Source: Salicibibacter cibi (lineage in GTDB: Bacteria > Bacillota > Bacilli > Bacillales > Marinococcaceae). From it: a DNA stretch of 64,000 bases. The translations under genes were made by a program, and so were the position numbers. The stretch is from the NCBI RefSeq assembly GCF_016495865.1, contig NZ_CP054706.1, positions 1,550,001-1,614,000 of the forward strand, given 5' to 3'. Below, piece after piece: positions 1-8,494 of the stretch. Every line of letters begins with the position of its first letter. Within the stretch, counting starts at the first letter, position 1. Under the pieces are notes generated by a model. That model did not search any database. It was not told the origin of the DNA and worked only from the letters and a program-made list of their open reading frames with translations.

Positions 1-1
1 C

Positions 2-688
2 GATGATTATCCCGAGGAGGCAGCATCTATTGAATCCGTTGGATCGGGAATGGAATTCGACGTGGAACGTGTCCTTGCCCTTGAGCCTGATCTTGTCTTG
101 GATCATGCATCAAGCGGTGATGCTGCGGACGAAGGGCTAGAACAGTTGGAGAACGCAGGAATCGATGTGTTGACGGTCGCCGATCCCCACTCGTTACAGG
201 AGGCTTATGGCGTTATTGAAGATGTGGGCACTGTCGTTAATCGTGAAGCGGAAGCCGAAGACATTATCCAAGGTATTGAAAGTGAAATCGAAGACATCCA
301 ACAGGTCACAAACGAAATCCCGGAAGAGGAGCAAAAGCGGGTATGGATCGAAGTATCCGAAGACCCGGATCTTTATACGACGGGGAGCGATACGTTTATG
401 GATGACATGTTGACAACCGTTGGCGCCAAAAATGCCGCAGAGGATAGCGAGGGATGGGTTGCGTATACGGAGGAAGACGCAGTTGCGTTGGATCCGGATG
501 TAATCATTACGACTTATGGAGACGAAGAAACGATTATGGAAAGAGAGGGCTGGCAAGAAGTGACTGCGATTCAGGACGAGGCTGTCCATAGATTGGACGA
601 GGATCTCTTATCCAGGCCCGGTCCGAGGCTCACAGAAGGACTTCGCACACTTGCCGAGCACATTTATGAAGACGAGTGGACAAACTGA
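2..688 (+). CDS. ABC transporter substrate-binding protein, BtuF/YvrC-like (5' partial)
   Basis: This is the C-terminal part of a metal-chelate or cobalamin binding protein. The reading frame is open from the first bases, so the start, signal peptide and lipobox lie outside the window. Visible features are the segment ending VERVLALEPDLVL, typical of the helical-backbone TroA/BtuF fold, a middle part with VWIEVSEDPDLYTTG, and a C-terminal lobe with LDPDVIITTYG and a final RPGPRLTEGL. It would capture substrate outside the membrane and hand it to the permease and ATPase encoded just downstream, an order matching yvrC-yvrB-yvrA of B. subtilis. Vitamin B12 is inferred from this order; a siderophore or heme cannot be excluded. 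The protein is rich in Asp and Glu, as expected in a halophile. Confidence 0.8.
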   Translation, partial: DDYPEEAASIESVGSGMEFDVERVLALEPDLVLDHASSGDAADEGLEQLENAGIDVLTVADPHSLQEAYGVIEDVGTVVNREAEAEDIIQGIESEIEDIQQVTNEIPEEEQKRVWIEVSEDPDLYTTGSDTFMDDMLTTVGAKNAAEDSEGWVAYTEEDAVALDPDVIITTYGDEETIMEREGWQEVTAIQDEAVHRLDEDLLSRPGPRLTEGLRTLAEHIYEDEWTN

Positions 689-1790
689 TCGCAAGCAAGC
701 CCCACGCATGCTGTATGCCGTGGCAATTCTCTTCCCGGCAGTTATGATTGTTCTCGGCATATCGGCCGGAAGTCAGTCCATCGCCCCGCAGGAAGTGCTC
801 ATGATTTTGGGTGCTTCTTTGTTCGGAACGGAATCGGCAGCCGTTGATGCAATCGAATCGCAAATTGTGATGGATATTCGGCTACCGCGAACGCTCCTCG
901 CCTTTCTCGTTGGAGCAGCTTTGTCTGTTGCAGGTGCGGCATTTCAAGGGTTTTTGCGCAATCCCCTTGCCGACCCGTACACACTCGGCGTCTCTTCAGG
1001 GGCTGCTCTCGGAGCAGTCCTCGTCATTTTTTTTCAACTGACGATTCCGTTTCTAGGGAATTTCACCTTACCTGTGGTGAGCATCGGCAGCGCGCTCGTG
1101 ACGCTTTTGATTTTGTTGGCTTTTGCGAGGACCATGCGCCGTTCATTATCGGCGGAGACAATTATTTTAATCGGCATTATTATTAGCGCCTTCTTTGGCG
1201 CATTTTTGTCGTTATTGATCGCGCTTGCCGGCGAAGAATTGAGACAAGCCGTGCAGTGGTTGCTGGGTAGCGTCGGTATGCGCGGATGGAGTTATGTGCA
1301 TTTAATGGTCCCTTTTTTCCTTATCGGTGCATTGGTGTTGATAGGACATCTAAAGGAGTTGAATGCTTTTTCGTTCGGCTTGGATTTTGCGCGCAATGTC
1401 GGTGTCAGTGTGAAAAGAAGCGGGCTTTTGATATTGACGGGCGCTGCCGTTTTAACGGGCGCAGCGGTTTCCGTTGCAGGGACGATCGGTTTCGTGGGAC
1501 TTGTTGTCCCTCATTTTGTACGGATATTAACGGGCCCTGATCATCGTCATCTTTTGCCGGTGTCGATGTTCATCGGCGGAGGTTTTTTGATCGCGGCGGA
1601 TATCATCGCTCGTCTTGCGCTTGCACCCATGGAGTTGCCCATTGGGGTCATAACTGCACTCGTTGGCGCTCCGATTTTTGCTTATTTACTCATCAGGCAA
1701 CAACGTGTACAGGGGGATAACGGTGTTAAGGGCAGAAAGGATTACGGGCGGTTACGGTGGGCGGGCTGTCGTTCAAGATGTTTCGTTTAG
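666..1790 (+). CDS. ABC transporter permease, FecCD/BtuC family
   Basis: Multi-spanning inner membrane permease of the FecCD family, partner of the preceding binding protein and the following ATPase. Family signatures are visible: DIRLPRTLLAFLVGAALSVA near residue 70, FQGFLRNPLADPYTLGVSSG, GTIGFVGLVVPHFVR and LPIGVITALVGAPIFAYLL. The ATG at 666 overlaps the end of the upstream gene, implying translational coupling; no clear ribosome binding site is seen, and a TTG at 651 is an alternative. The frame runs 68 bases into the ATPase gene, giving an unusual basic, Trp/Cys-containing tail after LLIRQQ. In the neighbouring frame a TAA sits at 1718-1720, next to the ATPase ribosome binding site, so a one-base shift may have extended the protein. 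Confidence 0.88.
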   Translation: MKTSGQTDRKQAPRMLYAVAILFPAVMIVLGISAGSQSIAPQEVLMILGASLFGTESAAVDAIESQIVMDIRLPRTLLAFLVGAALSVAGAAFQGFLRNPLADPYTLGVSSGAALGAVLVIFFQLTIPFLGNFTLPVVSIGSALVTLLILLAFARTMRRSLSAETIILIGIIISAFFGAFLSLLIALAGEELRQAVQWLLGSVGMRGWSYVHLMVPFFLIGALVLIGHLKELNAFSFGLDFARNVGVSVKRSGLLILTGAAVLTGAAVSVAGTIGFVGLVVPHFVRILTGPDHRHLLPVSMFIGGGFLIAADIIARLALAPMELPIGVITALVGAPIFAYLLIRQQRVQGDNGVKGRKDYGRLRWAGCRSRCFV

Positions 1791-3024
1791 GATTGGCGAA
1801 GGAGAGATGCTCGGGATCATTGGCCCGAACGGGAGCGGGAAATCAACATTGCTGCAGCTTTGTATCGGCGCCTTGCCGTTAATGGACGGCGAGGTTTGGC
1901 TTAGCGGACATCGGTTACATACATACAAAGATAAGGAACGGGCGCGGTTGTTAGCTGTCGTGACCCAACAGGCATCTGTTTATTTTTCTTATACGGTACG
2001 AGAATTCGTGGCTTTAGGCCGTTATCCTCACAGACGGCGGTGGTTATCCGTTTTTAACGAAGCAGATGAAGAAGCGATTGCACAAGCGATGGCGGAGATG
2101 GATGTCGATCGTTACCGGGATCAATCGCTACAAACGTTGAGCGGCGGAGAACGACAACGTGTTTACCTTGCCCGGGCACTTGCCCAGCGTCCGGCAGTCA
2201 TTTTATTGGATGAGCCGACGAATCATTTGGATATTGCTTATCAGATGAATTTTTTGGACGCATTAAAACAATGGAACGATGCCAAAGGCAGAGCTGTTGG
2301 TATCATCTTTCATGATCTCAATTTGGCGTCGCTCTATTGTGACCGGGTTCTTCTTTTGGGGGAAGGGGAGCGCAAAGCCTACGGAGAATCGGAGCAGGTG
2401 CTTACGGAAGAACAAATTCAAACACATTACGGAGCTCGCGTAAGCGCCGTCCAACATCCGGTTATGCCAAAACAACAACTGTTGCACTCCCCCGGTATTC
2501 AGACGGAAAAACAGTCCGGAGGAAACCCTCAAGTTAGGGTTGAGGAACAAGCAGCCGTCATCGAACTCCCTGTACCGTTTAACGTATTTTCCGGCCAAAC
2601 ATTCACGCATACATGGAAAAAGCAAATAAACGTCTGCCTCCCCGGGAAAGTGTTTGACACAAAGGTTTCCGGCCCTTTGATCATTGACCGGCATTTTGAT
2701 TGGCATCCGGGAGCGGGAATTCGATTAAAATGCATCGAAGACGTTAACGGAGAGAAGATCATAATGGGAGCGGCGTTACATGCGAATCAAAAAGCTGATA
2801 TTATCGTTCTTCTGTTATCAAAGGTACGGGATGATGCTTTGATGGCTTTGCTCATGGAGCTCACAAAACAATTGGCGGTTTTTTTACACCCGGATCTCGA
2901 ACTGGGCACCATTACGATTGGCAGTAATCCGCAAGGAGAGAGAGGTAAAACGCAAGGTGCTCGCCAAACCGTTAGTGCTGAATTACAAAAGCTCTTACAG
3001 CAGATTCGAACGGTTAGCCCGTAA
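1723..3024 (+). CDS. ABC transporter ATP-binding protein, BtuD/YvrA-like, with C-terminal extension
   Basis: ATPase of the importer. The GTG at 1723 is chosen because AGGGGGA lies just upstream at 1711-1717 and the protein then begins VLRAERITGGYGG. Walker A is GPNGSGKST, the signature is LSGGERQR, Walker B is VILLDEPTNHLD, and the switch His follows in IFHDLNLASLYCDR. These occupy roughly residues 1-250. About 180 further residues follow (from around INVCLPGKVFDTKV to the end), which the ATPase fold does not explain. B. subtilis YvrA is, as I recall, also longer than a plain ATPase, so the extension may be a family trait. I see no CbiZ amidohydrolase signature in it, and its role is unknown. 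Confidence 0.85.
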   Translation: MLRAERITGGYGGRAVVQDVSFRIGEGEMLGIIGPNGSGKSTLLQLCIGALPLMDGEVWLSGHRLHTYKDKERARLLAVVTQQASVYFSYTVREFVALGRYPHRRRWLSVFNEADEEAIAQAMAEMDVDRYRDQSLQTLSGGERQRVYLARALAQRPAVILLDEPTNHLDIAYQMNFLDALKQWNDAKGRAVGIIFHDLNLASLYCDRVLLLGEGERKAYGESEQVLTEEQIQTHYGARVSAVQHPVMPKQQLLHSPGIQTEKQSGGNPQVRVEEQAAVIELPVPFNVFSGQTFTHTWKKQINVCLPGKVFDTKVSGPLIIDRHFDWHPGAGIRLKCIEDVNGEKIIMGAALHANQKADIIVLLLSKVRDDALMALLMELTKQLAVFLHPDLELGTITIGSNPQGERGKTQGARQTVSAELQKLLQQIRTVSP

Positions 3025-3117
3025 AGAAGAAGCCCTGTTAAGTGGTTGCCGTTCTAGATGTTTGTTTTGTCGCATAGGTTCAAAATGGTGGGGAAGGAAA
3101 GGGAGGGTACTTGCTGA

Positions 3118-3294
3118 ATGATGATTGATTATGCGAAACGAATCGCTGTTGTCTTCCTATTTTCATTCGTATTATTTTTAATCATGAATGGATTAACCAT
3201 TGCCATTTCAGGCCTGGAGGCCAATGAAGCGGATCTGCGACCGGCCATGGATGATGCGCTAGCGTTTATGGTGAGCAATGCTTACAGGGTTTGA
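3118..3294 (+). CDS. 58-residue single-pass membrane protein
   Basis: Small frame starting with two ATG codons after a purine-rich GGGAGGG at 3101-3107. The product begins MMIDYAKRIAVVFLFSFVLF; residues about 8-31 form one hydrophobic helix ending near NGLTIAIS. A short soluble tail with acidic residues (LEANEADLRPAMDDALAF) follows. It lies between the importer operon and the convergent serA gene, and ends just before a strong bidirectional terminator. I do not recognise the family. The clean start site, the amphipathic tail and the terminator support a real gene, but without homologues this is a moderate call. Confidence 0.55.
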   Translation: MMIDYAKRIAVVFLFSFVLFLIMNGLTIAISGLEANEADLRPAMDDALAFMVSNAYRV

Positions 3295-3346
3295 AAAAAA
3301 ATGAAGGGGAAAAAGTCCGTAAGGACATTTTCATACGGTTAAGGCC

Positions 3347-3386
3347 AAAAAAGTTGCCGCCTTTAATCGGCGGCAACTTTTTCTAA
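3347..3386. terminator. Bidirectional terminator between the small membrane gene and serA
   Basis: A perfect stem AAAAGTTGCCGCC / GGCGGCAACTTTT with a 7-base loop, flanked by A and T runs on the two sides. It can end transcripts from the left on the plus strand and serA transcripts on the minus strand. Confidence 0.9.
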
Positions 3387-3410
3387 CGCTATCCGAAAGG
3401 ATAAATTGTT

Positions 3411-5012
3411 CTAATGGAATTCAATCGGATCGGCAGCGTGGATTTCTTCAACGGCAGTGAGGTCATTGATAACCGCATCGGAAACTTCCTTGTCTACGGC
3501 CAACATCATGATGGCCTCCCCGCCTTCTTCTTTTCTTCCTACTTGCATTGTTGCGATGTTCACATCGTGCCGGCCGAGCAATTGCCCCATTTTGCCAATG
3601 ACACCGGGCTGATCGCTGTGGCGAATATAGATCAAATGGCCGTTTGGAATCAAGTCTATGTTAAACTCGTTGATTTTTGTGATGCGAGGACCGTAGGCAT
3701 CGATATACGTACCTTGTACGATGAAATCACCGTTAGTTCCGCTTACATGGGCCTCGACGAGATTCGCATACCCATAAGATTCGGAGGTATGGGCTTGTCG
3801 ATAAGTAATGCCCCGTTCTTCTGCTATCACACCGGCATTGACGACGTTGACCGGGGCATCGATGCGCGGAGACAGAAATCCGGCCATGAAGCTGCGCGAC
3901 AGCACGGATGTCTCCTCATGGGCGATCGTTCCGCTAAAGGAAACATCAATATGCTGTACTGCTGATTTGACACATTGACTGACAAAGTGCCCCATTGTAT
4001 TTGTCAACTCATAATACGGACGTATTTTTTCATATAATTCTTCCGATATCGCCGGCAAATTAATGGAATGGGCCGCAGGTGCGCCGTTTAACACTTGGAT
4101 CACTTCCTCGGCAACCTGAATGGCTACACTTTCTTGCGCTTCCACTGTAGATGCGGCGATATGCGGGGTGGCGACTACTTGCGGCATGTCGATCAGGCCG
4201 TAATTGTCTGCAGGTTCATGTTCGAAAACATCGAGTGCGGCACCGGCAACGTGGCCGCTATCCAGTGCTTCTTTCAAAGCCGCTTCATTAATGATTCCAC
4301 CGCGCGCGCAATTTAATATGAAGACACCGGGCTTGGTTTTTGCAAAGTTCTCTTTTCCGAGAAGGTCCTCTGTTTCTTTGGTGAGTGGCGTGTGGACGGT
4401 AATGACGTCAGCGATCTGTAAAAGGTCTTCCAGTTCCAAAAGTTTAACGCCAATTTTTTGCGCGCGTTCTGCGGTTAAAAATGGATCAAAAACGACGGTG
4501 TTCATTTGGAATGCGGCGGCGCGCTTGGCAAGTTCAGTGCCGATGCGTCCCAACCCAATAATTCCCAAGGTCTTGCCGCGAAGCTCTGTGCCCTGAAAAG
4601 CTTTTCGGTTCCATTCATGGTTTTTGAGCGACGTATAGGCTTGTGGGATATTCCGAAACAAAGCCATCATCATCGCGAAGGTATGCTCGGTCGTTGAGAT
4701 CGTGTTCCCATCCGGGGCGTTAATTACAATGACGCCGTGTTTTGTGGCTGCGTGGAGATCGATATTATCAATCCCGACACCGGCTCTGGCCACGATCTTC
4801 AGTTCAGGCATTTGTTCAAGCAAAGCAGCATCCACTTGCGTGGCACTTCGGACGAGCAGGGCAGAAAAGCGTGAGAGATCATCGATCTCATCGGGCTTAC
4901 CTTGCACTACTTCAATTTTTTCGTTTTGTACCAATGGCAGCAAACCGTCTTCACTCATTGTGTCGGAAACGAGCACAGCGTAACTCGTCTCTACATCTGC
5001 TTGTACAATCAA
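3411..5012 (-). CDS. serA: D-3-phosphoglycerate dehydrogenase
   Basis: First enzyme of serine synthesis; oxidises 3-phosphoglycerate to 3-phosphohydroxypyruvate with NAD+. Domains in order: N-terminal substrate domain; Rossmann domain with GLGRIGTELAKRAA; catalytic residues in NCARGGIINEAAL (Arg), the FEHEPAD region (Glu) and ATPHIAAST (His); an intervening domain; and a C-terminal ACT domain (IRHSDQPGVIGKMGQLLG) that usually binds serine for feedback. Length, ~530 residues, is normal. A GAGGAG lies at 5022-5027 in minus orientation. It touches the TTG at 5021 but is well spaced (9 bases) from the TTG at 5012, so I prefer 5012. A two-hairpin repeat begins 7 bases upstream of this site, in the serA leader. 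Confidence 0.95.
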   Translation of the reverse strand: MIVQADVETSYAVLVSDTMSEDGLLPLVQNEKIEVVQGKPDEIDDLSRFSALLVRSATQVDAALLEQMPELKIVARAGVGIDNIDLHAATKHGVIVINAPDGNTISTTEHTFAMMMALFRNIPQAYTSLKNHEWNRKAFQGTELRGKTLGIIGLGRIGTELAKRAAAFQMNTVVFDPFLTAERAQKIGVKLLELEDLLQIADVITVHTPLTKETEDLLGKENFAKTKPGVFILNCARGGIINEAALKEALDSGHVAGAALDVFEHEPADNYGLIDMPQVVATPHIAASTVEAQESVAIQVAEEVIQVLNGAPAAHSINLPAISEELYEKIRPYYELTNTMGHFVSQCVKSAVQHIDVSFSGTIAHEETSVLSRSFMAGFLSPRIDAPVNVVNAGVIAEERGITYRQAHTSESYGYANLVEAHVSGTNGDFIVQGTYIDAYGPRITKINEFNIDLIPNGHLIYIRHSDQPGVIGKMGQLLGRHDVNIATMQVGRKEEGGEAIMMLAVDKEVSDAVINDLTAVEEIHAADPIEFH

Positions 5013-5033
5013 TTTCTCCAACTCCTCTTTTTA

Positions 5034-5125
5034 GCAGGAAAGAAAGTTGATTTATACTTTCTTTCCTGCATAAGTGCAACGAAGGCTTTCGCCATTATAG
5101 GTTGGCGAAAGGCCAAGTTTTCTAA
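5034..5125 (-). repeat. Two-hairpin dispersed repeat, copy 1
   Basis: One member of a ~95-bp family with two adjacent stem-loops. In the family's forward sense it reads: AGAAAACTTGG, hairpin 1 (TTTCGCCA/TGGCGAAA), a linker like TTGCACTTATGCA, then hairpin 2 (GCAGGTAAGAAAG/CTTTCTTACCTGC). This copy is reversed on the plus strand, so it is forward relative to serA, and it lies directly upstream of the serA ribosome binding site. Hairpin 2 carries compensating changes (GCAGGAAAGAAAG/CTTTCTTTCCTGC). Confidence 0.85.
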
Positions 5126-5185
5126 ACGCTCTGATGTATCAAAGCCTAGCGTATGTAAAAATCCCCCGAGCGTAGGGGGTTCCCA

Positions 5186-5491
<306 letters not shown>

Positions 5492-5496
5492 CTATT

Positions 5497-5525
5497 ATTG
5501 TATGACTTGAAAACGTTTATTGCAA
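5497..5525 (-). promoter_or_regulatory. Sigma-A promoter for fer
   Basis: On the minus strand TTGCAA (5525-5520) and TACAAT (5502-5497) are separated by exactly 17 bases, about 45 bases before the fer start. Confidence 0.65.
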
Positions 5526-5623
5526 CCACAAGTGAATTATGAAAAGAAGATTGTCGTTTTCTGTTGTCAAAGTAGCATTGTTCAGTTAATGTACAATTAT
5601 AGAATACCAGGAGTGAGCGTTGC

Positions 5624-5890
5624 ATGATGACAGAAGAACAAAATCGAGATGAACATTATGCGAATCAACGCAGCAGGGAAGAGTCGGCGACGACGCCCCT
5701 GCCGTCAAGATTGGATACACACGGCACACGAAAGAAACGCAAAACACATGAAGATGAAACCGAATCAAATGAGGAAAACCTTGCCACGGCAAGGAACGAT
5801 TATCAAAAAAATCCAGTAATTGCCCGGGTACTCTTGTCCTTGTTCATCGTACTCGTGGTCGTTATTTTGTGGATGGCATTGTTTTCATAA
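5624..5890 (+). CDS. Small membrane-anchored protein at the ypbE position
   Basis: 88-residue protein with a highly polar, charged N-terminal two thirds (many Glu, Arg, Lys, Asn) and one C-terminal hydrophobic helix, VIARVLLSLFIVLVVVILWM. The ATG at 5624 follows AGGAGTGAG. It lies next to fer and upstream of a ypbF-like gene, which is where B. subtilis has ypbE. YpbE carries a LysM domain after its membrane helix; here the frame stops directly after the helix, so no wall-binding domain is present. Function unknown. It could be a shortened YpbE or an unrelated small protein. Confidence 0.65.
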   Translation: MMTEEQNRDEHYANQRSREESATTPLPSRLDTHGTRKKRKTHEDETESNEENLATARNDYQKNPVIARVLLSLFIVLVVVILWMALFS

Positions 5891-5961
5891 AAGAGGTTGT
5901 TCGAAAAGTCCGTCATATCGGCGAAGGTTCGGGCGTATATTTCACCAACGGAGGTGTATGT

Positions 5962-6393
5962 ATGGCTGTTTACAAGGAAGCGTATATGACACCGATTGGA
6001 GAACGCCTGATTCGGGAACTAATTGAAAGAAAGAAAGAAGAAAAAAAGCGGGAACGATTGGTCACCGTCGCCGGTTGGATCACGACGGCAATGTTTGCTC
6101 TCCTGTTGTTTTTATTGTTTTCCATGGCTGAATCAAGCTTCGGGGCTTCAATGATGCAATTTTTTCTTTCTCCTTATGGATTCGTGCTTGTGGCAATATG
6201 CGCCGCGGCTTCCGCTTTTCTCATCATCGAAAAGAAAAAAAGCGACGAGGCGGAAAAAGAATACACCGAACTAAGAAATGAAGTCGTAGACCGATACGAA
6301 GAAATTTGGAATACGGAACAATTGCGCGAATATAGCTATCCATTGTTCGAATGGTTGGAGAGGGAACATGATGTAAATTTATACCATCGATAA
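5962..6393 (+). CDS. ypbF: YpbF-like membrane protein (DUF2663)
   Basis: 143-residue protein beginning MAVYKEAYMTPIGERLIREL. A charged N-terminal helix with the run RKKEEKKRER precedes two hydrophobic segments (about residues 41-60 and 68-89). A long charged helix follows, ending EREHDVNLYHR. The ATG at 5962 is chosen because GGAGGTG lies at 5950-5956; an upstream extension of 31 residues has no such signal. Location beside fer and a ypbE-position gene matches ypbF of B. subtilis. The family function is unknown. Confidence 0.7.
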   Translation: MAVYKEAYMTPIGERLIRELIERKKEEKKRERLVTVAGWITTAMFALLLFLLFSMAESSFGASMMQFFLSPYGFVLVAICAAASAFLIIEKKKSDEAEKEYTELRNEVVDRYEEIWNTEQLREYSYPLFEWLEREHDVNLYHR

Positions 6394-6401
6394 GTGTGAT
6401 G

Positions 6402-6494
6402 TTAGAAAACTCGGCTTTTCGCCAAGCTTTTATGGCGAAAGCCTTCGCCCAACTTATGCAGGTAAGAAAGTTGATGTATACTTTCTTACCTGCC
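6402..6494 (+). repeat. Two-hairpin dispersed repeat, copy 2
   Basis: Forward copy directly after the ypbF-like gene, with hairpin 1 TTTTCGCCA/TGGCGAAA and a perfect hairpin 2 GGCAGGTAAGAAAG/CTTTCTTACCTGCC in the usual order. A terminator follows 10 bases later. Confidence 0.9.
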
Positions 6495-6503
6495 AAGAAG
6501 GAA

Positions 6504-6547
6504 AGAATGGATGATACTCGCTTATAGGAGTCATCCATTCTTTTTTC
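6504..6547 (+). terminator. Rho-independent terminator
   Basis: Perfect 11-bp stem AGAATGGATGA / TCATCCATTCT followed by TTTTTT. It lies between convergent genes and may also serve the minus-strand gene that ends at 6549. Confidence 0.85.
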
Positions 6548-6548
6548 C

Positions 6549-6758
6549 CTACCGGCCCCGGAATCCATTCAAGTATGAGCGGGAAGCCTCATGGGTTAAA
6601 GGATCTGCAATTATGAGACCGATAAAACAAAGAATGATGCCAAGGGTCATAAAAACAAAGGGCAGCACAAGCTTTTTTTTCAAATAGAGAAAAATGAGCA
6701 GCAAAAAAAAACCGGCTCCAAAACAGGCAGCACCTAAAATGAAAACGATATAATCCAT
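6549..6758 (-). CDS. Small two-helix membrane protein
   Basis: 69-residue protein beginning MDYIVFILGAACFGAGFF. Two hydrophobic helices (about residues 3-25 and 30-51) are split by a lysine turn, YLKKKL, and a short polar tail ends NGFRGR. The ATG at 6758 is preceded on the minus strand by GAGGTGG; upstream ATG codons in the same frame lack a ribosome site. Family not recognised. It is convergent with the ypbF-like gene and diverges from the sirtuin gene. Confidence 0.6.
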   Translation of the reverse strand: MDYIVFILGAACFGAGFFLLLIFLYLKKKLVLPFVFMTLGIILCFIGLIIADPLTHEASRSYLNGFRGR

Positions 6759-6862
6759 ATTCCACCTCATTGACGTATTAATCATGTATACTATTATAAA
6801 TAAAATGAAATGAGGATGCCATGAATTTCATGGCAATTTGTCGAAAACGGAGGTATGTTGAA

Positions 6863-7549
6863 ATGGATGGACATCCGAAACGATTGGCAATTTTAACCGG
6901 TGCCGGAATGTCTACGGAAAGCGGCGTACCTGATTTTCGCTCACAAACAGGTTTGTGGGCCAAGCATGATCCGATGCAAACGGCGACTGTTCAAGCCCTT
7001 GAAGATCATTACGATCATTTTCATGCTTTTTACGGCAACCGGCTGGAACGTCTGCAGTCGATCGAACCGCACAGCGGCCATGCCACCATTACGGAATGGC
7101 AAAAGAAAGGAATTGTCTCTGTCATTGCTACCCAAAATGTTGACCGGTTACATCAAAAGAGCGGCAGCGAAAACGTTGCCGAACTGCACGGAAATCTGAG
7201 AGAATTTAGTTGCTACGATTGCAAGGAAGCTGCAAAACAGGAAGATTTTATCGCGAAAAAAACCTGCGATCGTTGTGGTGGAAAACTCCGTCCGAACATT
7301 GTATTATTCGGAGAGCAGTTACCGATGCAAGCTTGGGAATATGCGGCCCGGTGCATAAGGGAATCAGATGTATTGCTCGTTGTTGGGACAAGCCTGCAAG
7401 TAGCTCCCGTTAATCAATTGCCGGAGTTGGCACAGGGCGAAAGTATTTACATCAATGAAGAAATCGACACGCCCGTTCCGTTCACGCGAACGATCCAAGC
7501 AAAAGCAGGGGAAGGGTTGCAAAACTTATCCAAAGAATGGCAAATGTAA
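6863..7549 (+). CDS. cobB: NAD-dependent protein deacylase, sirtuin (Sir2)
   Basis: Removes acyl groups from lysine side chains using NAD+. Motifs: NAD-binding GAGMSTESGVPDFR near residue 12; TQNVDRLHQKSG; the catalytic His in ELHGNL; four zinc cysteines as CYDC and CDRC; and GTSLQVAPVNQLP near the end. Length of 228 residues is typical of bacterial class sirtuins. The start at 6863 follows GGAGG at 6849-6853; an earlier ATG at 6821 would add 14 unconserved residues. It is monocistronic as far as visible, followed by a two-hairpin repeat. A role in controlling acetyl-CoA synthetase is known for family members; the substrate here is not shown. Confidence 0.93.
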   Translation: MDGHPKRLAILTGAGMSTESGVPDFRSQTGLWAKHDPMQTATVQALEDHYDHFHAFYGNRLERLQSIEPHSGHATITEWQKKGIVSVIATQNVDRLHQKSGSENVAELHGNLREFSCYDCKEAAKQEDFIAKKTCDRCGGKLRPNIVLFGEQLPMQAWEYAARCIRESDVLLVVGTSLQVAPVNQLPELAQGESIYINEEIDTPVPFTRTIQAKAGEGLQNLSKEWQM

Positions 7550-7585
7550 AGGGGAACTTCCGCTATACATATGAATGATTCTTTT

Positions 7586-7681
7586 GGCAGATAAGATAAG
7601 TATGAATCAACTTTCTTACCTGCATAAGTTGGGCTGAGGCTTTTCGCCATAAAAGCTTGGCAAAAAGCCAAGTTTTCTAAC
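7586..7681 (-). repeat. Two-hairpin dispersed repeat, copy 3
   Basis: Reverse copy between the sirtuin and MecA-type genes. Hairpin 2 has lost some pairing (GGCAGATAAGATAAG against CTTTCTTACCTGC), while hairpin 1 (TTTCGCCATAAAAGCTTGGCAAAAA) and the end AAGTTTTCTAA are conserved. Confidence 0.85.
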
Positions 7682-7784
7682 CGAAAAGGGCAAGTGACTT
7701 GCGCTTTTAAAGAACGAGAATAAGACCTGTTGAATAACGTATAGAAAAGGCCGGGAAAGGCTGGGTCCAAAAGGAGGGGCGGTT

Positions 7785-8396
7785 ATGCGCCTGGAACGGA
7801 TCGCCGCTAATAAAATAAAAGTGTTTCTAACCTTTGATGATTTAAAAGAACGCGGGTTAACGAAAGATGATTTATGGATGGATCGCCCTCGCGTCCATCA
7901 ACTATTTCGTGATCTTGTGATGGAGGCTGATGCTTCACTCGGCTTTAAGGCCGACGGAACGCTGTCCGTCGAAGTGTTTGCTTTGCCGGCGCAAGGCATG
8001 GTCATTCATATTTCCAAGACGGAAAACGATCATGAAGATGATGATATGATTGAAATGGATATCACCGTAGATGAACGGCAGGATTTATTTTATAAATTTC
8101 ATGATCTAGAGGCAGTATTGCAACTCGTTGCTTTATTAACCCGAATTGGCGTTAAAAACGGTTCGTTCATGTCCATGGATGGGCAATATTATCTTTGCTT
8201 TCCGGTGAGCACGCGCTATTTTTTAGGATATGACCGTTTCGTCGCCCTCATCTCCGAGTTCGGGGAAGCTTGTCCTCATTCGCCCGTCGTCGTGAAAGAA
8301 CACGGGTCATTGCTTATTGAAAAAGAGGCGGTAGCTGTGTTGGCAAGTGCCTTTGGTTTCGGAACCGAATCTGTGGAAATCGAACCCGATTTTTAA
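7785..8396 (+). CDS. MecA-family adaptor protein (YpbH/MecB type)
   Basis: Adaptor that hands substrates to the ClpC ATPase. It has the MecA layout: an N-terminal substrate domain (MRLERIAANKIKVFLTFDDL ... GLTKDDLW), an acidic linker near residues 80-95 (NDHEDDDMIEMDI), and a C-terminal domain with YYLCFPVSTRYFLGYDRFVA that would bind ClpC. Length of 203 residues fits YpbH or MecA. Position next to a gudB-like gene matches ypbH rather than mecA of B. subtilis, where YpbH affects competence and sporulation. AGGAGG lies 10 bases before the ATG. Confidence 0.85.
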   Translation: MRLERIAANKIKVFLTFDDLKERGLTKDDLWMDRPRVHQLFRDLVMEADASLGFKADGTLSVEVFALPAQGMVIHISKTENDHEDDDMIEMDITVDERQDLFYKFHDLEAVLQLVALLTRIGVKNGSFMSMDGQYYLCFPVSTRYFLGYDRFVALISEFGEACPHSPVVVKEHGSLLIEKEAVAVLASAFGFGTESVEIEPDF

Positions 8397-8494
8397 TATA
8401 GTTAAGATGAACCATTACAAGCGAGCAAGTATTTATGAATTGTGATTGGGGATCAATCACTCCCAATCCAATGAACCGCACGGAGGTGACCCTG

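Noticed and set aside
2320..3024. CbiZ adenosylcobinamide amidohydrolase domain on the importer ATPase
   Set aside because: The gene context suggests B12 uptake, but I could not see CbiZ signature residues in the extension.
5013..5185. T-box riboswitch upstream of serA
   Set aside because: No T-box sequence (AGGGTGGNACCGCG-like) is present; the interval is mainly repeat copy 1.
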